The translations under genes and the position numbers were made by a program. From Empedobacter brevis NBRC 14943 = ATCC 43319 (GTDB lineage: Bacteria; Bacteroidota; Bacteroidia; Flavobacteriales; Weeksellaceae), in the NCBI RefSeq assembly GCF_000382425.1, contig NZ_KB908303.1, positions 1 through 64,000 of the forward strand: 64,000 nt of DNA. Direction: 5' to 3'. The notes below the pieces were generated by a model. The model worked only from the letters and a program-made list of their open reading frames with translations. It was not told the origin of the DNA and made no database searches. Of the stretch, positions 32,752 to 41,386 are shown one piece after another. The first letter of the stretch is position 1, and each line of letters begins with the position of its first letter.

Positions 32752-35577
32752 TTAAATAATTAAAAGTGCTTTTTTAAGCCCTCCTAAGATACAAGCTAAA
32801 AAGAAATTAAAAAATGACTTATCTTGTTTTCGCTCGACATTTTCTACTTTTTCTTCTTTCATTTTTCCACGTGAATCATTTTTAACCGCCGCATTTCCTA
32901 CAGCTGACAAAAGCTTGCGTTTCGAACCATCATCTCGTAAAACATTTACTTTCAAGTTCTGGTAGTTTATACCAAAATCTCCTCCTGCTATTTTATCATT
33001 TCCATCAAAATTAAAGTTGATTCTATTGAAGAATCCATCAACAGAAACTTTGAGATAAGGTTTTACAAAAGGGTCCAGATTTTTCGCAGGAAGATCCGTA
33101 ATCGAACCATTGATGTTAAATTTTTCTGACCGATTCATTGGATTAAATGTCCAATTTGCACGTAAATCTCCATTCATAAACTCAGAACGCCAATTCACAT
33201 CCACATCTGGTAAAGATTTTTTCTTATAACCAGAATTTACATTTTTGACTGTAGCATTCACAGAAGAAAAAGTCAACTTTCCTGTTCCATTACTTTTGGG
33301 TGTTTCTTCTTCATATTCTAATTTAGAATTTACCAAGTGTAATTGTTTTACTCCTAAATCAAACTTCATTTCCCTAAGTTTTTCTGAAAACATTGTTTTA
33401 CGTTTTGTATCATCAGGCGGCACTAAACTTCTGTAGATATTTGCATAAAGACGGTCTAATTTAAACTGATTTGCTTTCAAAAAGAAATCTTTGGATGGCG
33501 AAATCCCCCATTGAATACCATTTCCTGTTAACTGCTTGACAGAAACTGTGTACAAATCGGCTTGCTTTTTCAACGAAGAAGTATATGTCTTTCGAGAAAC
33601 CTTTGGCGTTAAATTCAGTTGATTCAAGACTAGATTTCCGTTCTGAAATTGCAATCCTCCGGTACTTAATCGATATGTTTTTCCCAAACCATAGTCAATA
33701 CCAGATGAATTCAATAAAACCGAATGGTAAGAAAACGGAATTGCTTCCTGTATGGTTTTCGGATCAACATTAATTTGATTAAACACCAGTTGAATCTGTT
33801 TTAAACTCAAATTTGGATTTTTTTGTTGATAAGGAATAACATCTAAATGACCATTTACCAGCGATACTTTATCAACTTTTATAATGTCGTTAAAATCTTT
33901 TGACATTTTCCCTTCACGCTGAGCAACTCGTCTTGGTTGACCATATATTGTAAATTTTGGATTTTTGAAAATAACATGTTGAACATGCAATTCTTTACCA
34001 TATTCATTTCTAAATCCTAAAACAGTTAAATTAACATTATTGAAATCAAATTTTTGCGAAGCAATAAATCGGGATTGTTTCACCTGGATAGTATCTATTC
34101 CGAGGTTAAAATTGATCAAAAATTTTTGTGTTGCTTTCTCCGCTTTTTCAGCAATGACTTTTTCATTCTTTTGATCGATGATTTTTACATTTACTTCATC
34201 CAACTTAATTGAATTCGAATGGAAGAAAAAGTTCCCGTTTTTGATTCCCCAACTGTTGTTATTTAAAGTTAGGATGGGAGCTTCAACATCTAGCAACGTA
34301 TTCGATTTTGTAAAATTTTGATTGAATTGATTTTTTGAAATCAAGGGTTTCATTTTAAAATTCTTCAACGTTAACTTCTTTTCTGTCAAATCAAAATTAG
34401 AAGCCGTCAACGTGTGCATTTCATTCAAACGATAATACATCGAATCCAGCTTTATTCTGAATGTCTTATAATCTATCGGAATATCATTTGTTCGGGTTAA
34501 TGCGTTCATTTTTATACCTTCTATGTTCAAGGCAACATGATTCACGGCATACTGAACTGTTTGTGCATTGGAAAAAAGTGATCGGATTTTTCCGTCTTCT
34601 ATTTGTAGTTTTTTAATATTAATCAGCTCTGCATCATCTGTTTTTATATTCACTTTTTTAATTGGCTGTTTTTCAACTTTATTTCCGGGATTTGCAGTGA
34701 TTATAGTAATCTTTGGTTTCTTGAATTTAATCAAATCAGTCTTGAAATAGAATTTATCCTCTGAAGTAAACCCCCAATCCATTTTTGTAAGTGAAAGTAA
34801 AGGCGTTTCGATATCCAATAAATCTGCTTCAGAATCATTTGGCACATACAATTTACCATTCATTTTAAGCGGTTTCATCGAAAAATTATCTAACTCAAAA
34901 TCTGTTTCGTTGAAACGAACTTTTCTAGCTTTAATCAGCTGTTTGTCTTTTACGACAAAAAACATTGAATCTAATTTGATCTCAAAATCAGAATATTTGA
35001 ATGGTATTTTTTTATCCGCTGTTTTTTCATTAAAACGAACCCCATCAAAATCGATACTAAAGTTGGAAACATTTGCAATGTGTCTTTTACCTGAGTTGGA
35101 AAATAAATTGAATTCTCCGTTTTTGATGTTTACATTTGATACGTCAATACTCTGTCCTACTTTTGGTTGAACGGTATCTTTTTGAATTGAATCTGTTCTT
35201 TCTTTCAAATAATAATTTACTGTTGGATTTTTAATGTTGATTGAATATGCCGCTACTTCTTTTTGAGTAATTAATTTGAAAAAATTAATCCCGACAATCT
35301 TTATTTCTTTGACTTTTCCAGTCGCATCAATAGAATCTTTTATCATCAAAGAATCTTTGGGAGAAACTTCAACATTTTTTAAGGAAAGAGATGAATTAAA
35401 GACCGAGAAGCTTAAATCTTCATACGTTAAATTGTAAGCTGTATCGTTTTTTTCTGCAATGATTATTGGAAGACGGTCATTGAGAAAATAGCTGATATAA
35501 AAGCTTAAAATAAAAAGTATCGCAATAATAGATATTAGAGCGATACCGATTCTTTTTATCCAACGGTTCTTAATCAT
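32752..35577 (-). CDS. AsmA-like/DUF748 envelope protein, 941 aa
   Basis: A single N-terminal membrane helix (about 11-32) is followed by some 880 residues with many repeated beta strands, typical of the AsmA/TamB/DUF748 bridge-like proteins that may move lipids across the periplasm. Segments such as FKIKLDSMFF, FRIKLDSMYY and IDTPLL-like LDIETPLLSL / LDVEAPILTL recur, indicating internal duplication of a module of about 200 residues. The C-terminus holds a second short hydrophobic stretch (FFNFFLACILGGLKKALLII). The family call rests on this pattern and is moderate. It is the first gene of an operon with an SDR. Confidence 0.7.
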   Translation of the reverse strand: MIKNRWIKRIGIALISIIAILFILSFYISYFLNDRLPIIIAEKNDTAYNLTYEDLSFSVFNSSLSLKNVEVSPKDSLMIKDSIDATGKVKEIKIVGINFFKLITQKEVAAYSINIKNPTVNYYLKERTDSIQKDTVQPKVGQSIDVSNVNIKNGEFNLFSNSGKRHIANVSNFSIDFDGVRFNEKTADKKIPFKYSDFEIKLDSMFFVVKDKQLIKARKVRFNETDFELDNFSMKPLKMNGKLYVPNDSEADLLDIETPLLSLTKMDWGFTSEDKFYFKTDLIKFKKPKITIITANPGNKVEKQPIKKVNIKTDDAELINIKKLQIEDGKIRSLFSNAQTVQYAVNHVALNIEGIKMNALTRTNDIPIDYKTFRIKLDSMYYRLNEMHTLTASNFDLTEKKLTLKNFKMKPLISKNQFNQNFTKSNTLLDVEAPILTLNNNSWGIKNGNFFFHSNSIKLDEVNVKIIDQKNEKVIAEKAEKATQKFLINFNLGIDTIQVKQSRFIASQKFDFNNVNLTVLGFRNEYGKELHVQHVIFKNPKFTIYGQPRRVAQREGKMSKDFNDIIKVDKVSLVNGHLDVIPYQQKNPNLSLKQIQLVFNQINVDPKTIQEAIPFSYHSVLLNSSGIDYGLGKTYRLSTGGLQFQNGNLVLNQLNLTPKVSRKTYTSSLKKQADLYTVSVKQLTGNGIQWGISPSKDFFLKANQFKLDRLYANIYRSLVPPDDTKRKTMFSEKLREMKFDLGVKQLHLVNSKLEYEEETPKSNGTGKLTFSSVNATVKNVNSGYKKKSLPDVDVNWRSEFMNGDLRANWTFNPMNRSEKFNINGSITDLPAKNLDPFVKPYLKVSVDGFFNRINFNFDGNDKIAGGDFGINYQNLKVNVLRDDGSKRKLLSAVGNAAVKNDSRGKMKEEKVENVERKQDKSFFNFFLACILGGLKKALLII

Positions 35578-35638
35578 TGATATAGTTTGGTTAATACAAG
35601 TAAAACAATTATTATACCAAACTAAAAAAATGTTAAAA

Positions 35639-36265
35639 TTATTCGTTGATATCGTAAATTTCTTTAATATTTTCCAGAATTAAATCGAAGTTTAAATTCA
35701 AATCAATTAGTTTACCTGTAAACAGATCGAACACCCAGCCGTGAATTTGTAAACCATTTTTCATTGCACGTTGTACAAAAGGATTTTTCACAACATTTAC
35801 ACATTGTTCCTGTACATTTAGTTCTACTAAACGGTTATAACGCATCCCTTCATTTTCAATCGCATTTAATTCTTCTGAATGTAAACGATAAACATCCCGA
35901 ATGTTTCTCAGCCAGGGATTCATAATTCCAAGATCTTTTGGAGTCATGGCAGATTTAATCCCTCCGCAATTATAATGTCCACAAACGACAATATGCTTTA
36001 CTTTTAAATGTTCAACGGCATAATCCAAAACAGAAGTGGTATTCATATCTAAACTGATCACCATATTTGCAATATTACGGTGAACAAAAACCTCTCCTGG
36101 TTCTGCTCCTAATAATTCCTCTGCTGTAACGCGACTATCTGAACAGCCTATATAAAGAACTTCCGGATTCTGACCAGCAGAAAGTTTATCAAAATAATCA
36201 GTATCTTGACTTAATCTTTTATTGACCCACTCTTGGTTGTGTTCAAAAACTTTTTCTAAATTCAT
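35639..36265 (-). CDS. can: Beta-class carbonic anhydrase, 208 aa
   Basis: The enzyme interconverts CO2 and bicarbonate. The zinc ligands C41, H97 and C100 and the catalytic dyad D43/R45 (GCSDSR, CGHYNCGG) are all present. The length fits the bacterial Can type. No signal peptide is seen, so it acts in the cytoplasm, supplying bicarbonate to carboxylases. It starts 5 bases after the small acetyltransferase gene, probably in one transcript. Confidence 0.95.
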   Translation of the reverse strand: MNLEKVFEHNQEWVNKRLSQDTDYFDKLSAGQNPEVLYIGCSDSRVTAEELLGAEPGEVFVHRNIANMVISLDMNTTSVLDYAVEHLKVKHIVVCGHYNCGGIKSAMTPKDLGIMNPWLRNIRDVYRLHSEELNAIENEGMRYNRLVELNVQEQCVNVVKNPFVQRAMKNGLQIHGWVFDLFTGKLIDLNLNFDLILENIKEIYDINE

Positions 36266-36270
36266 AATTT

Positions 36271-36549
36271 TTAAATTACATCCTGCACTTCAGGGTGTTT
36301 ACCAACGTAAACACTGACATAACTACAAAATGGTATAATTTTCAAATGATTTTTTCTTGCATAATCTACCGCTTCTAACACTAATTTTTCGGCTAAGCCT
36401 TGTCCTCTCAATTCAGGATTTATACCCGTATGATTGATTAACATTTGTTCCTCTTTCAGCATAAAAGTTAACTCTCCTACTTCTTTGTTATTCTCATCAA
36501 GTAAGACAAAAACTCCATTTTTACCCTCTAAGTTCAATTCGATTTTCAT
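36271..36549 (-). CDS. Small GNAT-like N-acetyltransferase (YjdJ type), 92 aa
   Basis: The protein matches the short GNAT group related to YjdJ and NATD1: the strand GVFVLLDENNKEVGELTF, then LINHTGINPELRGQGLAEKLVLEAVDYAR in two blocks with the acetyl-CoA loop RGQGLA, and IIPFCSYVSVYVGKHPE, the usual end of the family. It is complete at this length. It is the first gene of a two-gene unit with carbonic anhydrase. The substrate is unknown. Confidence 0.9.
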   Translation of the reverse strand: MKIELNLEGKNGVFVLLDENNKEVGELTFMLKEEQMLINHTGINPELRGQGLAEKLVLEAVDYARKNHLKIIPFCSYVSVYVGKHPEVQDVI

Positions 36550-36782
36550 AAAAACTTATTTTGAATTTAAATTAGCCTTTTTAGACGAGATTCAATTAAA
36601 ATTAATTGTTAAAAGTCTAGCTATACAAGACAAATTTAAGGGCGAAAAGTTTCTTATTCAAAGAAAACTTGTATAAAAAATAATACTTTCTTAACAATCA
36701 GCTTTCTCCTTGATTATCAACAATAAACCATTCTATATAATATTTAATGTATAGGGATGAGTTTTTTTACTTGATTATTTCA

Positions 36783-36790
36783 TACATTTG
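36783..36790 (+). promoter_or_regulatory. dnaN -7 box
   Basis: TACATTTG matches TAnnTTTG, 30 bases before the dnaN start. No clear -33 TTG at the standard distance. Confidence 0.5.
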
Positions 36791-36819
36791 TTAGATATTT
36801 TAAGGAAATTATTCTTCAT

Positions 36820-37938
36820 ATGAAATTTATTGTATCGAGCAACACGTTATTAAAAAATGTTAACTTAATAGGTGGAGTTATTAACTCTAATAATACTTTA
36901 CCAATCCTTGATAATTTTTTATTCGAATTAGATGGAAGTCAATTAAGAATTACAGGTTCAGATTTGGAAACAACAATTTCAACAACATTAGAAGTTGAAT
37001 CTAATGACAATGGAAAAATTGCGATCCCATCAAAAATCTTAACAGATACGTTGAAAACTTTTCCAGCGCAACCTTTAACTTTTATTCAGAAAGAAGGAAA
37101 CACACTGGAGATTGTTTCTGAACAAGGAAATTATCAGTTAGCATTTGAAGACGCAAATGAATATCCTCAAACGCCGGATATTGAAGACGCCAGCTCTACA
37201 ACACTTGGTGCCAGCATTTTATCTGAAGCGATTATCAAAACTATTTTTGCTACTGGAAATGACGAATTACGTCCTATTATGACTGGCGTTTTCTTCCAAG
37301 CTAGTTCAGATATTTTCCGTTTTGTTGCGACAGATGCCCATCGTTTGGTAAAATATACGCGCAATGGTTTAAATGACTTACAAGCAGCAGAATACATTAT
37401 GCCAAAGAAACCGCTTAACTTATTGAAAAATATTTTAGGAGGAAATAATGACGATGTTACAATTGAATATAACAATACAAATACACGTTTCTCTTTTCAG
37501 AACATTGTATTAACATGTCGTTTAATTGATGGTAAATACCCAAACTATGAAGCGGTAATTCCAAAAGAAAATCCAAACGTATTAACGATTAACAGAAATT
37601 TATTCTTAACATCTTTAAAACGTGTAGCAATTTTCTCCAACAAAACAACAAATCAAGTTCGATTAAAATTAGTTGGGAATTCGTTGACAATTTCTGCAGA
37701 AGACATTGATTTCGCTAACAAAGCTGAGGAAAGACTTCCTTGCGATTACAACGGAACAGATTTACAAATCGGCTTCAATTCTCGTTTCTTAATTGAAATG
37801 TTGAACAATTTACAATCAGAAGAAATAACATTAGAAATGTCTGAGCCTAATCGTGCAGGAATCATCAAACCAGTTGATGGACTTGAAGATGGAGAAGAAA
37901 TCTTAATGTTAGTTATGCCGGTAATGCTAAACGCATAA
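36820..37938 (+). CDS. dnaN: DNA polymerase III sliding clamp, beta subunit, 372 aa
   Basis: The clamp keeps the replicative polymerase on DNA. The three-fold repeated clamp fold is recognisable: LKNVNLIGGVINSNNTLPILDNFLF in two blocks at the start, FVATDAHRLVKY in domain 2 and the closing LMLVMPVMLNA, whose MPV(M)L end is diagnostic. The length is normal. Unlike in many bacteria it is not next to dnaA or recF but is followed by pheT 37 bases downstream on the same strand. Confidence 0.97.
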   Translation: MKFIVSSNTLLKNVNLIGGVINSNNTLPILDNFLFELDGSQLRITGSDLETTISTTLEVESNDNGKIAIPSKILTDTLKTFPAQPLTFIQKEGNTLEIVSEQGNYQLAFEDANEYPQTPDIEDASSTTLGASILSEAIIKTIFATGNDELRPIMTGVFFQASSDIFRFVATDAHRLVKYTRNGLNDLQAAEYIMPKKPLNLLKNILGGNNDDVTIEYNNTNTRFSFQNIVLTCRLIDGKYPNYEAVIPKENPNVLTINRNLFLTSLKRVAIFSNKTTNQVRLKLVGNSLTISAEDIDFANKAEERLPCDYNGTDLQIGFNSRFLIEMLNNLQSEEITLEMSEPNRAGIIKPVDGLEDGEEILMLVMPVMLNA

Positions 37939-37975
37939 TGATCAAGAATACATAAAATTCATTTTTAGAAATACA

Positions 37976-40405
37976 ATGAAAATTTCATACAATTGGCTAA
38001 CAACCTATATTGATACTGACATAACACTTGATGAAGTGTCTTCTACACTGACAAGTACAGGTCTTGAAGTAGAAGGTGTAGAACAAATAGGTGGGGCTAA
38101 AAACTATTTGGAAACCGTATTAGTTGGTAAAGTTTTATCAGCAGTACCTCATCCAAATGCAGATAAATTAAAAGTTACTAAAATAGATTTAGGAGACGGA
38201 AAAGAAACGCAAATTATTTGTGGTGCTCCTAATGTTACTGCCGGACAAAATGTTCCCGTTGCAACGGTCGGAACGATTTTACCTTCACCAGATGGAGAAT
38301 TTAAAATCAAAAAGGCAAAAATTCGTGGCGAAGAATCTTTCGGAATGATTTGTTCTGAGGTTGAATTAGGAATAGGAACAGATCATTCAGGTATTTTAGT
38401 TTTGTCGGAAGATCTGAAGCCGGGAACTTCTACATTTGATCTTTTTGGAAAAAATGATGAAATTGACCACGAAATTGAAATTGGCTTAACGCCAAACCGT
38501 GCAGATGCAATGTCTCATTTTGGTGTAGCACGTGATTTACACGCCGCATTAAAAACCCGCGATATTGCCTCTACTTTCAAAACATATGATGTATCAAATT
38601 ACCCAACAACAGATTTTGGTCAAAACCCAATTTCTATCGAAGTGAAAGATACAAAAGCAGCTCCTCGCTATGCAGGTGTTTATTTAAAAAATGTAAAAGT
38701 TGCTGAATCTCCGGATTGGTTAAAAAATCGTTTGAAAGTAATTGGTTTATCTCCAATTAATAATATTGTTGATATTACAAATTATATTTTACACGATTTA
38801 GGTCAACCTTTACATGCTTTTGATGCGGATAAAATTGAAGGAAATAAAGTTATCGTTCAAAAATTAACTGAAGGGACAAAATTTATCACTTTAGATGGTG
38901 TAGAACGCAGTTTGAAAGGACTTGAGTTAATGATTTGCAATGAAAACAACCCCATGTGTATTGCAGGAGTTTTCGGAGGAAAAGATTCAGGAGTTTCAGA
39001 TTCTACAACAAATATATTCTTAGAATCAGCATATTTTGAACCTGTAACAATTCGTAAAGGAGCAAAAGCTCACGGATTAAACACAGATGCCTCTTTCCGT
39101 TTTGAACGTGGAATCGATCCTAATATCACCATTGACGCCTTGAAAAAAGCAGTCATGATGTTAGTTGAAATTGCCGGAGCAGAAATTGCTTCAAATATTG
39201 ACGATATTTATCCAACTCCTATCCAAAACTTTAATGTAAAATTACGTTTAGGTAAAGTTGTTGAATTATTAGGAGTTGAAATTGCTGAAACGAAAATCAA
39301 AGCAATTTTAGAAAACTTAGAAATCAAAATTTTGTCAGAAAATGATGGTATTTTAGATTTAGAAGTTCCGGCTTATCGTGTAGATGTACAACGTGACGTA
39401 GATTTAATTGAAGATATTTTGAGAATTTATGGGTATGACAATATCGAAATTCCTTCAAAATTCTCGTTTTCTTATATTCCAAATCAAAAAGTTAGCCCCG
39501 ATAAAATTGAAGATTTTATTGCACGTCAATTGATCTCTTTCGGATTCAATGAAGCAATGAACAATTCATTGACAAAAAGAGAATATGAAGACGTTTTCTT
39601 TTACCCTGAAGGAGAGAGTGTTGCCATGTTAAATCCGCTTTCTGCTGATTTAGCGGTTATGCGTCGTACATTATTAAATGGTTTATTAGAAAATGTAGCA
39701 TTCAATATCAATCGTCGTAATTCAGATGTCAAATTGTTTGAATTTGGCAAAGTTTACCGCAAAATTGATGGAATCTACGAAGAAAATAAGTGTTTAGGCA
39801 TTGTTCTTTCGGGGAACTTTAACAGCGAATCTTGGACAGGAAATTTACGCAAATCTACTTTTGCTGATTTAAAAGGTTTAGTCAAACAGATTTTCGTTCG
39901 TTTAGATATTCAAGTTACAGATGAAATTCCTGCGAAGGATGATAATTTCTTAGACGGGATTGAATTCTTTTCAGGTAAAAAATCATTAGGAAAACTTGGA
40001 ATCATCAGTAAAAAGTTAGCGAAAAAATTAGGTGTTAACCAAGATGTTTTCTTTGCTCAGTTAAATTGGGAAACAATGATTGCCTTAGCAAGTCAACATA
40101 ATTTGAAATACAAAGATATTTCTAAATTCCCCGGTTCTCGTAGAGATTTAGCTTTACTGATTGATTCTTCTGTAAAGTATGAAGAGTTATTTAAAGCGAC
40201 GAAGGAAGTTAAAACAAACTTATTGAAAGCCGTTAATTTATTTGACGTTTACGAAGGAGATAAATTAGCTGCTGGTAAAAAATCATATGCACTAAGTTTT
40301 ATGATTCAAGACGAGAATAAAACATTAAGTGATCAAGAAATTGATGGTTTAATGAATAAATTAATCAAATTGTATCAAGAAAAATTCAACGCCGAGTTGA
40401 GATAA
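37976..40405 (+). CDS. pheT: Phenylalanine-tRNA ligase beta subunit, 809 aa
   Basis: The beta subunit forms the alpha2-beta2 synthetase that charges tRNA-Phe. Domains in order: an EMAP-like tRNA-binding domain (about 40-150, with VPHPNADKLKVTKIDLGDG), the B3/B4 editing module (about 215-400, with GLNTDASFRFERGIDPN), B5 (about 410-480), the synthetase core-like domain, and the C-terminal FDX-ACB anticodon domain (about 715-809, KFPGSRRDLALLID). The pheS gene is not in this window. A META-domain lipoprotein gene follows 12 bases later. Confidence 0.97.
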   Translation: MKISYNWLTTYIDTDITLDEVSSTLTSTGLEVEGVEQIGGAKNYLETVLVGKVLSAVPHPNADKLKVTKIDLGDGKETQIICGAPNVTAGQNVPVATVGTILPSPDGEFKIKKAKIRGEESFGMICSEVELGIGTDHSGILVLSEDLKPGTSTFDLFGKNDEIDHEIEIGLTPNRADAMSHFGVARDLHAALKTRDIASTFKTYDVSNYPTTDFGQNPISIEVKDTKAAPRYAGVYLKNVKVAESPDWLKNRLKVIGLSPINNIVDITNYILHDLGQPLHAFDADKIEGNKVIVQKLTEGTKFITLDGVERSLKGLELMICNENNPMCIAGVFGGKDSGVSDSTTNIFLESAYFEPVTIRKGAKAHGLNTDASFRFERGIDPNITIDALKKAVMMLVEIAGAEIASNIDDIYPTPIQNFNVKLRLGKVVELLGVEIAETKIKAILENLEIKILSENDGILDLEVPAYRVDVQRDVDLIEDILRIYGYDNIEIPSKFSFSYIPNQKVSPDKIEDFIARQLISFGFNEAMNNSLTKREYEDVFFYPEGESVAMLNPLSADLAVMRRTLLNGLLENVAFNINRRNSDVKLFEFGKVYRKIDGIYEENKCLGIVLSGNFNSESWTGNLRKSTFADLKGLVKQIFVRLDIQVTDEIPAKDDNFLDGIEFFSGKKSLGKLGIISKKLAKKLGVNQDVFFAQLNWETMIALASQHNLKYKDISKFPGSRRDLALLIDSSVKYEELFKATKEVKTNLLKAVNLFDVYEGDKLAAGKKSYALSFMIQDENKTLSDQEIDGLMNKLIKLYQEKFNAELR

Positions 40406-40417
40406 AATGTTCCGAAA

Positions 40418-40852
40418 ATGAAAAAGATTGTAACCCTATTTTCAGCTACTATTTTGATGAGTTTTGTAGCCACATCTTGTTCTACAAGTGCAAATACTGC
40501 AAAATTAAAACCTAAAGCTGAAGTTTCACTTTCAAATCAAAATTGGTATTTGATAAATGACAACGATGTAGTAAAAGGTTTGTATGAAAAAGATGTTATG
40601 CTAACAATCGATGAAGCAAATTCAACTGTAAGTGGTTTTGCAGGTTGCAATAATTTCAATGCCGCTTTCACAAAAGTAGGTGGAGTCACAAGCTTTGTCA
40701 ATTTTTCTGAAACAAAAATGGCATGTCCTAACATGCAAGAAGAAAAAGCATTTTTATCAATGTTAAAAAATGTAAACCGTTACGAAATAACGGGAAAAGA
40801 GTTACATCTTTATAAAGGAAATATTTTATTAATGAAATTTAAAACAATTTAA
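40418..40852 (+). CDS. META domain lipoprotein, HslJ-like, 144 aa
   Basis: The N-terminus has a lipoprotein signal with a lipobox ending at C21 (FVATSCS). The rest is one META/HslJ domain: LSNQNWYLIND, ANSTVSGFAGCNNFNAAF with the hallmark GxxGCNxFxG-type motif, ETKMACPNMQEEKAFL and the closing LHLYKGNILLMKF. Such proteins are linked to heat shock and motility in other bacteria, but no mechanism is known. It follows pheT by 12 bases and is followed by a strong terminator. Confidence 0.9.
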   Translation: MKKIVTLFSATILMSFVATSCSTSANTAKLKPKAEVSLSNQNWYLINDNDVVKGLYEKDVMLTIDEANSTVSGFAGCNNFNAAFTKVGGVTSFVNFSETKMACPNMQEEKAFLSMLKNVNRYEITGKELHLYKGNILLMKFKTI

Positions 40853-40868
40853 TTTTTATCATAAAAAA

Positions 40869-40892
40869 AGCTCCCGAATCGGGAGCTTTTTT
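40869..40892. terminator. Bidirectional terminator
   Basis: AGCTCCCGA and TCGGGAGCT form a 9-bp inverted repeat, with A and T runs on the two sides. It separates the META gene from the convergent chagasin-like gene. Confidence 0.9.
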
Positions 40893-41287
40893 TATTTTAC
40901 ATTAAATGTAATTTGTTTCGTATTAGACGGAGCTACATTTTCCCATCCTCTTTTGTAATCAAACTGTATCGTGCATTCTCCTTTTTTACCAGCTTTCACT
41001 GTATAAATATTTTTACCGGGAGCACCTACTATTCCCTCTTGTTGATTACGTACATTCGATTTATTAACAATTTTTACACTACAATCTTCTGCCTCAGAAG
41101 TAAACCAGTCGTATCCCGTAGATGGATTAGCAGTCACTTCTAATTTAACCTGATCTCCAACGTTTAAATTAATTGTTCTCTCATTTTCGATGGTATCTAA
41201 ATTGATTGTTTTCTCATTGCTTGTACTTGTTGCACAAGCACTCAACAAAGTTATACTTCCAATAATTAGTAAACTTTTTTTTATCAT
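40892..41287 (-). CDS. Chagasin-like (I42) cysteine protease inhibitor lipoprotein, 131 aa
   Basis: A lipoprotein signal (lipobox ending at C18, LLSACA) leads to an Ig-like inhibitor domain. The three loops that wedge into papain-like active sites are recognisable: NPSTGYDW (consensus NPTTGY.W), GAPGKNIYTVKA (GxGG-type loop) and RGWE in place of RPWE. Members block C1 peptidases. A secreted C1 peptidase is encoded 21 kb away at 62003-63196, and the inhibitor could protect the cell from it, though this is a guess. Confidence 0.88.
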   Translation of the reverse strand: MIKKSLLIIGSITLLSACATSTSNEKTINLDTIENERTINLNVGDQVKLEVTANPSTGYDWFTSEAEDCSVKIVNKSNVRNQQEGIVGAPGKNIYTVKAGKKGECTIQFDYKRGWENVAPSNTKQITFNVK

Positions 41288-41386
41288 AATTTATTATTTT
41301 GGTTATTTTTCTCAAAAACTGTTACAAGATTATTCATTTAACTCCTTTTTCAACTAATTTTGTATTTTATTTTTTAGACAATAATT

